From contig CAIVPY010000054.1 in assembly GCA_903907885.1 (NCBI GenBank), forward strand, positions 1-13,996: a stretch of DNA of 13,996 nucleotides. The letters are read 5' to 3'. Source of the stretch: an uncultured Bacteroidota bacterium. GTDB lineage: Bacteria > Bacteroidota > Bacteroidia > UKL13-3. Below, one piece after another: positions 7,729 through 13,996 of the stretch (position 1 is its first letter; each line of letters starts with the position of its first letter). The position numbers and the translations under genes were made by a program. The notes under the pieces were generated by a model that saw only the letters and a list, made by a program, of their open reading frames with translations, ran no database searches and was not told the origin of the DNA.

Positions 7729-9605
7729 TAATCTTTCAATAATTGTTTTATTTTTTCTTTCAATTCAGAAGTTGTAAAAGGCAATCCCTGTACTTTTGAG
7801 AAGCCAATGGCAGGAACCATGTATTTTGATCTAATTAACTCTAACAATTGACCACAATTCATCTCAGGAATAAGCACTTGGTCATACCCTTTCAACATTT
7901 CACCTAAGTTTTTAGGGAATGGATTGATGTATTTTAAATGAATATTCGCTACATCATAACCTTCAGCTATCGATTCAATAACCGCTGTTTTGATTGACCC
8001 TGAAGTTGACCCCCAACCCAATACAAGAAGTTTGGCTTTTTCATTTCCGCTTTCAGGTTTGGCTAATGGAATATAATCAGCAATTTTAGCAATCTTAGCT
8101 GCTCTTAAGCCCACCATGGTTTCATGGTTTTTAGGGTCATAAGAAACATTTCCTGTTTCATTTTGTTTTTCAAGTCCTCCAATTCTATGTTCAAGACCTT
8201 TTGTTCCTGGTTTAATCCATGGACGAACCAATTTCTCATCACGTTTATAAGGCAACAAAACGTCATTTTCAGCATTAGGCTTATCTAGGAATTGAACTTT
8301 AATAGGTTTTAATTGGTCTTCTGTTGGGAACATCCAAGGCTCTGAACCATTGGCAATATACCCATCTGTTAATAGAATAACAGGTGTCATGTGTTCAACT
8401 GAAATACGGCAAGCCTCATATGCCATCTCAAAGCAATCTGATGGTGTAGAAGCAGCTAATACCGCTACGGGAGCTTCACCATGTCGACCATGCATAGCCA
8501 TTAGCAAATCGGCTTGTTCGGTTTTGGTAGGTAAACCTGTACTTGGCCCTCCACGTTGTACATTAATAACTACCAAAGGAATTTCTAACATCGTTGCCAA
8601 ACCTAAGGCTTCTGTTTTCAGAGCCATTCCAGGACCAGAGGTAGTGGTAATACCTAAATTACCAGCGTAGGATGCACCAATGGCAGAACAAATACCTGCT
8701 ATCTCGTCTTCAGCCTGAAGGGTTTTTACCCCATTGGCTTTATATTTAGAAAGTTCATGCAATATATCTGTTGCAGGTGTAATTGGGTATGAACCCAAAA
8801 ACAAAGGCAATCCTGATTTCTCTGAAGCAGCTATTAATCCAATGGCTGTTGCATGGTTACCTGTGATGCTTCTATATATTCCACTTGGTAGTTTGGCTGC
8901 TGATACTTTAAATTGGGTGGTAAAAAATTCGGTATTCTCGCCATAAGCCCAACCAGCTTTTAATGTTTTTTCATTTGCCTCGGCTATCTCAGGTTTCTTT
9001 GAAAATTTTTCTTCTATAAACTTTAAAGTATGGTCAAGTGGCTTATCAAACATCCAAAACAAAAGGCCCAACACAAACATGTTTTTTGAGCGTTCAATGT
9101 CTTTCATGCCCAATCCAGTTTCGGCCAAGCAGTCTTTAGTATGTTTGGTTATATCTACCTTTTGTAAAACATAATTAGAAAGGGTACCATCTTCAAGAGG
9201 GTTTACTCCATCGGGATATTGAGCTAAATTTAAATTCTTTTTATCAAAGCCTGCAGAATTGGCAATAATGATACCTCCTTTTTTCAACTTTGGTAAATCC
9301 ACCTTAAGAGCAGCAGCATTCATAGCCACCAAAACATCATACTCATCACCTGAGGTGAAAATTTCTCTACTTCCAAAATGAACTTGAAATCCAGATACCC
9401 CAGCAACAGTTCCTATTGGGGCACGTATTTCTGATGGGTAATCAGGAAAAGTACTGATATCATTTCCAAATAATGCTGCTGTGTCTGAAAATTGCATGCC
9501 TGTTAATTGCATACCATCGCCAGAGTCGCCAGAAAATCGAACTACTATCCTATCTGTTTCAATTACTTCGGTAGTTTTACCTGCCTTTAATTCAACTGTT
9601 TCCAT
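7728..9605 (-). CDS. korA: 2-oxoacid (2-oxoglutarate):ferredoxin oxidoreductase, fused gamma-alpha subunit
   Basis: A 625-residue protein. Residues about 20-200 are the gamma (CoA-related) domain, opening with VRFSGDSGDGMQLTG (22-36). From about 248 the alpha pyrimidine-binding part follows, with YPITPATDI (273-281), QAEDE (297-301), TTSGPGMALKTEALGLA (321-337) and QRGGPSTGLPTKTEQADL (350-367). The C-terminal domain includes the GWGSTSGS motif. This gamma-alpha fusion with a separate beta subunit is the two-subunit KorAB form found in Bacteroidota and Aquificales. It is the first gene of a leftward korA-korB operon, transcribed divergently from nuoA; the shared intergenic region holds dyad repeats. 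Full length, no damage seen. Confidence 0.94.
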   Translation of the reverse strand: METVELKAGKTTEVIETDRIVVRFSGDSGDGMQLTGMQFSDTAALFGNDISTFPDYPSEIRAPIGTVAGVSGFQVHFGSREIFTSGDEYDVLVAMNAAALKVDLPKLKKGGIIIANSAGFDKKNLNLAQYPDGVNPLEDGTLSNYVLQKVDITKHTKDCLAETGLGMKDIERSKNMFVLGLLFWMFDKPLDHTLKFIEEKFSKKPEIAEANEKTLKAGWAYGENTEFFTTQFKVSAAKLPSGIYRSITGNHATAIGLIAASEKSGLPLFLGSYPITPATDILHELSKYKANGVKTLQAEDEIAGICSAIGASYAGNLGITTTSGPGMALKTEALGLATMLEIPLVVINVQRGGPSTGLPTKTEQADLLMAMHGRHGEAPVAVLAASTPSDCFEMAYEACRISVEHMTPVILLTDGYIANGSEPWMFPTEDQLKPIKVQFLDKPNAENDVLLPYKRDEKLVRPWIKPGTKGLEHRIGGLEKQNETGNVSYDPKNHETMVGLRAAKIAKIADYIPLAKPESGNEKAKLLVLGWGSTSGSIKTAVIESIAEGYDVANIHLKYINPFPKNLGEMLKGYDQVLIPEMNCGQLLELIRSKYMVPAIGFSKVQGLPFTTSELKEKIKQLLKD

Positions 9606-9663
9606 TGTTATTAAATAAAATTTATTTTTGATAAATTATTTTGTAAAGGAAAATATTTGAGAA

Positions 9664-9678
9664 ATCATGGACCATGAT
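9664..9678. promoter_or_regulatory. Perfect 15-base palindrome, candidate operator between korA and nuoA
   Basis: ATCATGG-A-CCATGAT: 7-base arms around a single central base, in the 90 or so bases that separate the divergent korA and nuoA starts. It sits just upstream of the candidate nuo promoter, where an activator of nuo or a shared regulator could bind. A perfect 7+7 dyad here is unlikely to be random but no protein can be assigned to it. Confidence 0.5.
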
Positions 9679-9690
9679 ATTTAAATTAAA

Positions 9691-9723
9691 TTGACATGAT
9701 ATACATCATTTTTCATAGATTTG
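9691..9723 (+). promoter_or_regulatory. Candidate nuo operon promoter (TTGACA ... TAGATTTG)
   Basis: TAGATTTG at 9716-9723 is an exact match to the Bacteroidota -7 consensus TAnnTTTG, and TTG at 9691-9693 (in TTGACA) stands 22 bases upstream as the -33 element. Transcription would begin near 9728-9731. That makes the in-frame ATG at 9696 unusable and points to ATG 9756 as the nuoA start with a leader of about 26 bases. Confidence 0.5.
9696..9709. promoter_or_regulatory. Second dyad ATGAT-N4-ATCAT inside the nuo promoter spacer
   Basis: ATGAT (9696-9700) and ATCAT (9705-9709) repeat the pentamers of the upstream palindrome in inverted order. The octamer CATGATAT occurs exactly at 9673-9680 and 9695-9702, 22 bases apart, about two helical turns. 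This dyad lies between the candidate -33 and -7 elements, a position usual for repressor sites. Confidence 0.42.
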
Positions 9724-9755
9724 GGACAAAATACTTTTACACCAGAAAAATAGCT

Positions 9756-10106
9756 ATGGGTTCAGTCGCATTAATACTACTTTTAATATGTGGAATTGCT
9801 TTTGCTGCAGGGGGAATTCTTCTTTCAAAAGCTTTGGCAAAAACTTCTTTTAACTCTCAAAAAGGAGAAACTTACGAATGCGGTATTCCAACCTCTGGTA
9901 CTTCTTTTATTCAGTTTAATGTTGGTTATTATTTATTCGCATTGGTATTTTTGATTTTTGATGTTGAATTGGTATTTATGTATCCATGGGCCGTTGTGGT
10001 TAAAGAAGTGGGCATGTTAGCCTTTTTTGAAATACTCATTTTTATGTTTATTTTATTCATGGGCTTATTATACGCATGGAAGAAAGGAGCGTTGAAATGG
10101 GTTTAA
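9756..10106 (+). CDS. nuoA: NADH-quinone oxidoreductase (complex I) subunit A
   Basis: A 116-residue membrane subunit with three predicted helices: residues 2-24, about 48-70 and 80-105. The NuoA signature is clear: YECGIPTSG after the first helix, then FNVGYYLFALVFLIFDVELVF and YPWAV. It belongs to the membrane arm near the quinone site. An upstream in-frame ATG at 9696 would add 20 residues (MIYIIFHRFGTKYFYTRKIA) with no NuoA character, and it lies upstream of the predicted transcription start, so I choose 9756. It is the first gene of the nuo operon; its end overlaps the nuoB start by 10 bases. Confidence 0.92.
   Translation: MGSVALILLLICGIAFAAGGILLSKALAKTSFNSQKGETYECGIPTSGTSFIQFNVGYYLFALVFLIFDVELVFMYPWAVVVKEVGMLAFFEILIFMFILFMGLLYAWKKGALKWV
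10083..10089 (+). promoter_or_regulatory. Strong Shine-Dalgarno sequence deciding the nuoB start
   Basis: AAAGGAG lies 7 bases before ATG 10097, inside the 3' end of nuoA. It is the one clear ribosome-binding site seen in the operon. It rules in 10097 over the earlier in-frame ATG at 10076, which would put this sequence inside the coding region. Confidence 0.6.
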
Positions 10107-10624
10107 AAGATAAATTAGAATTTCCAGGACAAATACACGAAACTCCTGATGGAGGATTCATGATTACAAAATTAGATGATGTTATTAATTGGGCTCGTTC
10201 TAATTCCATTTGGCCCTTGGCATTTGGAACCAGTTGCTGTGCTATTGAAATGATGCATACTGTGAATGCAAAATACGACTGGTCGCGTTTTGGATTTGAA
10301 GTAATGCGAGCCACGCCACGTCAATCCGATTTAATTATTGTTTCAGGAACGATAGTAATGAAAATGGCACCTGTTCTTAAACGCTTGTACGATCAAATGC
10401 CTGAGCCTAAATATGTGATTGCAATGGGTGCTTGTACTATTTCGGGTGGGCCATTTTTCTATAACACGTATTCTGTTGTAAAAGGTATTGACCATATTAT
10501 TCCTGTTGATGTATACGTCCCAGGATGCCCTCCTCGTCCGGAGGCTTTGTTGCATTCGATGATTACATTGCAGGAAAAGATAAAGAATGATGCTTATTAC
10601 AGAACACAGGTAGATAAAAAATAA
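10097..10624 (+). CDS. nuoB: NADH-quinone oxidoreductase (complex I) subunit B
   Basis: A 175-residue Q-module subunit carrying the terminal iron-sulphur cluster N2. The ligands are all present: tandem C47-C48 in GTSCCAIEM, C113 in GACTISGGPF and C144 in VPGCPPRPEAL. The quinone-cavity motif EVMRATPRQSDLIIVSGT (about 68-85) is intact. Start at 10097 chosen from the strong Shine-Dalgarno just upstream; ATG 10076 would add MEERSVE. It overlaps the nuoA end by 10 bases, indicating coupled translation. Length and motifs are typical. Confidence 0.95.
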   Translation: MGLKDKLEFPGQIHETPDGGFMITKLDDVINWARSNSIWPLAFGTSCCAIEMMHTVNAKYDWSRFGFEVMRATPRQSDLIIVSGTIVMKMAPVLKRLYDQMPEPKYVIAMGACTISGGPFFYNTYSVVKGIDHIIPVDVYVPGCPPRPEALLHSMITLQEKIKNDAYYRTQVDKK

Positions 10625-10655
10625 ATTGATAAGTGTTTTGAACACAATACGAACA

Positions 10656-11111
10656 ATGACTAAAGAAGAACTTAAATACAGCTTTACACAAATATTTCCA
10701 GCAGTCACTTTTGACGAAAGTGGAGAGTTTCTCGTGGCTATTATTCCTTCAGAGGAATTGTTGCCAGTAATGAAAGAGCTGCGTTCTAAACCCGAACTTT
10801 ATTTCGATTATCTGTTTTGTGAAACTTGCATTGATTGGAAAGACCATTTGATGATGGTGTATTTTTTGAATTCAAAAACACACAACCATACTTTAGTAGT
10901 AAAAGCGAAAATTACCGACACTCTTAATCCACAAATTGAATCTGTTTATGATATTTGGAAAACTGCCGAATTAAATGAAGATGAAATATTTGATTTGTTT
11001 GGAGTAAGATTTCTAAATCATCCCAATCTGCGTAGATTGTTTTTGGAAGAAGATTGGGTAGGGTTTCCGTTGAGAAAAAATTATGTTGACGAACATATGA
11101 TAGAATTATAG
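10656..11111 (+). CDS. nuoC: NADH-quinone oxidoreductase (complex I) subunit C (30 kDa)
   Basis: A 151-residue peripheral-arm subunit. The 30-kDa signature is recognisable at the C-terminal end: ELNEDEIFDLFGVRFLNHP followed by NLRRLFLEEDWVGFPLRKNY, corresponding to the family's E-R-E-x-Y-D-L-F-G and H-P-x-L-R-R-I elements. An in-frame TTG at 10626 would add 10 residues; I prefer the first ATG, 10656, because the extension is not needed and family members usually start close to this point. The gene is separate from nuoD here, unlike the nuoCD fusion of some bacteria. Its TAG is followed immediately by the nuoD ATG. Confidence 0.92.
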   Translation: MTKEELKYSFTQIFPAVTFDESGEFLVAIIPSEELLPVMKELRSKPELYFDYLFCETCIDWKDHLMMVYFLNSKTHNHTLVVKAKITDTLNPQIESVYDIWKTAELNEDEIFDLFGVRFLNHPNLRRLFLEEDWVGFPLRKNYVDEHMIEL

Positions 11112-12233
11112 ATGTTACTAGGAGAAGAAGATTATATCACTGAAGATGGCGAGTTTGTCATCAACATGGGGCCACAGCATCCATCTACTCATGGTGTGTT
11201 GCGTTTAAAAGTGTGGCTTGATGGTGAAACAATTAAAAAAGTGGAACCTCATCTTGGATATATTCACCGTTCAATCGAAAAGATGAGCGAAAGCCTTTCT
11301 TATCGTCAGTATGGCTATTTAACCAGTCGTATGGATTATTTGTCTGCACACATTAATAACCTTGCCTGTGCATTGGTTGTCGAAAAAGCGTTGCAGGTTG
11401 AAGTGCCTGCTCGTGCTCAGGCTATACGCATTATCATTAGCGAATTAACCCGTATTGGTTCCCACTTATTATGGTTTGCTTCTGCGGGTCTCGACTTAGG
11501 TGGAGTAACTCCTTTCTTTTATGCATTCCGCGAACGTGAAGCCATTAATAGCATCATGGATGAGAATTGCGGAGCAAGACTTACCCAGAATTTTATGGTT
11601 CCTGGAGGAATTATTTATGACGTTCGACCTGACTTTCAATCACGCGTAAAGGAGGTGTTGAAACAATTTAAAGATAATTTTCACGAATATAATGAGATAT
11701 TAACAGGCAACGTTATTTTCCAAAATCGTTTGAAAGATGTAGGAATTCTTACTAAAGAAGATGCTATTGCATTTGGTTGTACAGGTCCTACAGCAAGAGC
11801 TTCAGGTTTAAATTGTGACATACGTAAAATGTATCCTTATGATGGATACGAAAAACTTCAGTTTGATGAGGTGATATCTACTGGTTGCGATAGTTGGGCA
11901 AGATATGAAGTACGTATGGCGGAAATGCTTCAATCGGTGCGTATTATTGAACAATTGATTGATAATATCCCAGAAGGAGATATTGTAGCAAAAACAAAAA
12001 ATGTAATCAAATTACCAAAAGGAGAATTCTACCAGCGTGTAGAGACAGCTCGTGGTGAATTGGGAGTTTACATTGTAAGTGATGGAGGTTCAACTCCATA
12101 TCGTTGTAAATATCGTTCCCCTAATTTTGCAAACTTATCGGCTATACCTCATATTGCCAGAGGTTACAAAATAGGTGATTTGATTGCAATTATGGCTACC
12201 ATTGATTTAATTATTCCAGATATTGACAGGTAA
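11112..12233 (+). CDS. nuoD: NADH-quinone oxidoreductase (complex I) subunit D (49 kDa)
   Basis: A 373-residue Q-module subunit that forms the quinone pocket with NuoB. Diagnostic stretches: MGPQHPSTHGVLR (19-31), GYIHRSIEKM (49-58), SELTRIGSHLLW (near 108-119), GCTGPTARASG and RGELGVYIVSDG, ending in the conserved DIDR terminus. Starts without a gap after the nuoC stop. Full length, no damage. Only 22 bases separate it from the nuoH start, so the usual nuoE-nuoF-nuoG block of 14-subunit operons is absent here. Confidence 0.96.
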   Translation: MLLGEEDYITEDGEFVINMGPQHPSTHGVLRLKVWLDGETIKKVEPHLGYIHRSIEKMSESLSYRQYGYLTSRMDYLSAHINNLACALVVEKALQVEVPARAQAIRIIISELTRIGSHLLWFASAGLDLGGVTPFFYAFREREAINSIMDENCGARLTQNFMVPGGIIYDVRPDFQSRVKEVLKQFKDNFHEYNEILTGNVIFQNRLKDVGILTKEDAIAFGCTGPTARASGLNCDIRKMYPYDGYEKLQFDEVISTGCDSWARYEVRMAEMLQSVRIIEQLIDNIPEGDIVAKTKNVIKLPKGEFYQRVETARGELGVYIVSDGGSTPYRCKYRSPNFANLSAIPHIARGYKIGDLIAIMATIDLIIPDIDR

Positions 12234-12263
12234 TTGAAAACTAAGTATTAAAAAATTGAAAAC
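12232..12263. repeat. 10-base direct repeat AATTGAAAAC at the nuoD-nuoH junction
   Basis: AATTGAAAAC occurs exactly at 12232-12241 and 12254-12263, 22 bases apart start to start. The first copy includes the last two bases of the nuoD stop, and the second contains the TTG taken as the nuoH start. It may be a small tandem duplication; no function is evident. Confidence 0.5.
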
Positions 12264-13350
12264 ACTTTTATCATATAGCTTTTCGTCACTCGCAAAACAC
12301 TTGCACAATTTGTTGCAAAATATATTGGGAGGTGGAATTCTTCTTACTGTTACCGAATTAGTTATAGTAGGGGTGTGTTTATTGGTATTCCTGATATTAT
12401 TAGCATTCTTCCTTGGCTACATGGAACGTAAAGTTGCGGCATTCATGGAAATAAGATTAGGACCAAATCGTGTTGGACCAAAAGGAACATTACAGATAGT
12501 TGCCGACACTGTAAAGTTATTATTCAAAGAAGGCTTTACTCCTGATGCAGCTGATAAATTCTTATTCAACCTTGCACCTGGAATCATTATTACTACTGCA
12601 TTACTAGCTGTTGCCCCAATTGCATTTGCGAAAGGGTTTCAAATTTGGGATATTAATATAGGAGTACTTTATATTTCTTCTGTTTCGTCTATGGCTGTTA
12701 TTGGAATATTAATGGCGGGTTGGTCAAGTAGTAATAAATATTCGCTGATTGGTGCTATGCGTTGTGGAGCACAAATAGTTAGTTACGAACTTTCTATTGG
12801 ATTATCGCTTGTCTCAATAGTTGTTCTTACAGGAAGTTTGAGTTTGAATGATATAGTAGAAAGTCAGGCTAATGGTTGGTGGATTTTTAAAGGACACATT
12901 CCTGTAATGATTGCATTTGTTGTTTTTGTGATAGCATCTACAGCAGAAATAAACCGTGCTCCATTCGATTTAGTGGAAGCTGACCAAGAGCTTACTGGTG
13001 GATTTAATACCGAATATGCCGGAATGAAATTTGCTATGTTCCTAATGGCAGAATACATTAATTTGTTTGTTGTATCAGCAGTAGCTGCCACTATTTTCCT
13101 TGGAGGATGGATGCCATTCCATATCGGTGGTATGACAGGATTCAATCATATCATGGATTATATTCCATCATCAATTTGGTTTTTTGGGAAGACATTATTC
13201 ATCATTTTTATCATAATGCAGTTTCGTTGGACTTTTCCTCGATTGCGTATTGACCAATTGTTGAATTTAGAGTGGAAGTATTTGTTGCCAATAAGCATGG
13301 TTAATGTTTTAATAGTAACCTTGATGGCAATTATGGGATGGCATTTTTAA
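12256..13350 (+). CDS. nuoH: NADH-quinone oxidoreductase (complex I) subunit H
   Basis: A membrane-arm subunit of up to 364 residues with about eight transmembrane helices, forming the entry of the quinone channel. Signatures: YMERKVAAFMEIRLGPNRVG (about 55-74), FKEGFTPDAADKFLF, SYELSIGLSL and AEINRAPFDLVEADQELTGG. There is no ATG in any frame between the nuoD stop and the codon for M56 (12421), which lies inside the first conserved motif, so translation must begin at a non-ATG codon. TTG 12256 is the earliest sensible choice; TTG 12301 would give a shorter N-terminus closer to usual family length. The frame is closed upstream by TGA at 12235-12237. Otherwise intact and full length. Confidence 0.93.
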   Translation: MKTLLSYSFSSLAKHLHNLLQNILGGGILLTVTELVIVGVCLLVFLILLAFFLGYMERKVAAFMEIRLGPNRVGPKGTLQIVADTVKLLFKEGFTPDAADKFLFNLAPGIIITTALLAVAPIAFAKGFQIWDINIGVLYISSVSSMAVIGILMAGWSSSNKYSLIGAMRCGAQIVSYELSIGLSLVSIVVLTGSLSLNDIVESQANGWWIFKGHIPVMIAFVVFVIASTAEINRAPFDLVEADQELTGGFNTEYAGMKFAMFLMAEYINLFVVSAVAATIFLGGWMPFHIGGMTGFNHIMDYIPSSIWFFGKTLFIIFIIMQFRWTFPRLRIDQLLNLEWKYLLPISMVNVLIVTLMAIMGWHF

Positions 13351-13399
13351 AACCCCATTTAAGGTAGGCAGAAGAATGTATTATATTTAAATAGTTTAA

Positions 13400-13432
13400 G
13401 AATGTTTAATTAAAATTAATAATTCAACATTC
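13400..13432 (+). repeat. Inverted repeat / hairpin in the nuoH-nuoI spacer
   Basis: GAATGTT (13400-13406) and AACATTC (13426-13432) are perfect 7-base arms with a 19-base AT-only loop apart from one C. It lies in a 97-base spacer, unusually long for this otherwise tight operon. There is no T tract after it, so it does not look like an intrinsic terminator; an mRNA stability or processing element, or a relic of a small intergenic repeat, is possible. Confidence 0.4.
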
Positions 13433-13447
13433 GTAATTAATGAAAGT

Positions 13448-13924
13448 ATGTTTATAAAAGAATATTTCGGTACCATATACAATTCAATCAAATCCTTGCT
13501 AACAGGGATGAAATTGACGGGATATTATTTTACCCATCTCGATAAAATTGTAACAGAAGAATATCCAGACAACCGTTCTACTTTGAAAATGGCAGATCGT
13601 TTTCGTGGAGAGGTTATAATGCCACATGATGAGAAGAATGAACACCAATGTACCGGTTGTCAGTCTTGCGAATTATCTTGTCCAAATGGGTCAATTAAAA
13701 TTATCACAAAACAGATATTAACAACCGAAGGAAAAAAAAAGAAAGCAATTGATACTTGGGTGTATCATTTAGATATGTGTACCATGTGTGGTATGTGTGT
13801 TGAAGCTTGCCCAACCACAGCTATACTAATGGGTAATGAATTTGAACATAGTCAGTATGAGAAAAAATATTTGAAAAAGGTATTAAATAAACCTGGTTCA
13901 AAAGTTAAAGAAGGAGTGGAGTAG
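13448..13924 (+). CDS. nuoI: NADH-quinone oxidoreductase (complex I) subunit I, 2[4Fe-4S] ferredoxin type
   Basis: A 158-residue peripheral-arm subunit. Two classic CxxCxxCxxxCP motifs hold clusters N6a and N6b: C68, C71, C74, C78 (CTGCQSCELSCP) and C111, C114, C117, C121 (CTMCGMCVEACP). The N-terminal amphipathic part (residues 1-35) anchors it to the membrane arm. In complexes without NuoEFG the NuoB-NuoI cluster chain is the likely entry for electrons from ferredoxin or flavodoxin. The lysine-rich C-terminal tail is in keeping with binding an acidic ferredoxin, though tails vary (inference). ATG 13448 is the natural start. nuoJ should follow beyond the window. Confidence 0.95.
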   Translation: MFIKEYFGTIYNSIKSLLTGMKLTGYYFTHLDKIVTEEYPDNRSTLKMADRFRGEVIMPHDEKNEHQCTGCQSCELSCPNGSIKIITKQILTTEGKKKKAIDTWVYHLDMCTMCGMCVEACPTTAILMGNEFEHSQYEKKYLKKVLNKPGSKVKEGVE

Positions 13925-13996
13925 AATTAAGAATTTATAATGAATAATGAAAATCAACAAATCTCTAAATCAATAAATAAAAAGTGAGCGCATCAG

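Noticed and set aside
8350..8670. Open frame of about 100 codons on the + strand inside korA
   Set aside because: It lies wholly antisense to the conserved ThDP-binding core of KorA and its translation has no family resemblance; it is a by-product of codon use.
9664..9709. CRISPR-like or mobile-element terminal repeats between korA and nuoA
   Set aside because: Units are only 5-8 bases, there are no spacers of constant length and no transposase; a regulatory reading fits better.
10343..10708. Reverse-strand frame across nuoB-nuoC
   Set aside because: It covers the NuoB cysteine motifs on the opposite strand and has no sensible protein features.
12327..12335. GGGAGGTGG inside the nuoH 5' region as a Shine-Dalgarno sequence
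   Set aside because: It encodes part of the N-terminal Gly-Gly-Gly stretch and no usable start codon stands 5-9 bases downstream; only an ATT is near, at 3 bases or so.
1..13996. Defence island, prophage or other accessory system
   Set aside because: All recognisable genes are housekeeping or envelope functions; no integrase, transposase, toxin-antitoxin, nuclease or phage gene is present.

Overview
The window looks like an ordinary chromosomal segment of a member of the Bacteroidota. It is AT-rich, several genes have candidate promoters of the Bacteroidota type (TAnnTTTG -7 box), Shine-Dalgarno sequences are mostly absent, and the gene families are typical of that phylum: a secreted WG-repeat protein, a Ycf48/BNR-like secreted protein, a COG1078-type HD phosphohydrolase, KorAB and a Nuo operon. 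The genus cannot be told from the sequence alone.

Left part (1-3041): a lysophospholipid (lipid A type) acyltransferase runs leftwards and is cut by the window edge. Divergent from it is a pair of secreted, repeat-built proteins: a WG-repeat protein broken by a single extra T at 1683-1686, then an Asp-box (BNR) beta-propeller-like protein only 2 bases downstream.

Middle part (3042-6677): a 591-residue conserved hypothetical protein whose motif order resembles FMN-dependent nitronate-monooxygenase TIM barrels, with extra cysteines in its C-terminal half. It converges on an HD-domain phosphohydrolase, and the two stop codons share the bases TTAA. A 70-residue two-helix membrane protein then converges on korB.

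Right part (6670-13996): korB and korA, encoding a two-subunit 2-oxoacid (probably 2-oxoglutarate):ferredoxin oxidoreductase, run leftwards. The complex I operon nuoA-B-C-D-H-I runs rightwards from the same divergent control region. There is no room for nuoE, nuoF or nuoG between nuoD and nuoH, so this locus encodes the start of the 11-subunit type of complex I that lacks the NADH-oxidising module. The ferredoxin-reducing enzyme beside it is an obvious candidate electron source (inference). The kor-nuo intergenic region carries two dyads built from the same ATGAT/ATCAT pentamer plus a good promoter match, which suggests joint control. The window ends just after nuoI; nuoJ and the rest should follow.

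No mobile element, CRISPR array, tRNA or rRNA was seen, and I see no clear evidence for a wholly new system. The items most worth a second look are the KOR/complex I pairing with its dyad-rich control region, the cysteine-rich TIM-barrel-like hypothetical protein, and the frameshifted WG gene.
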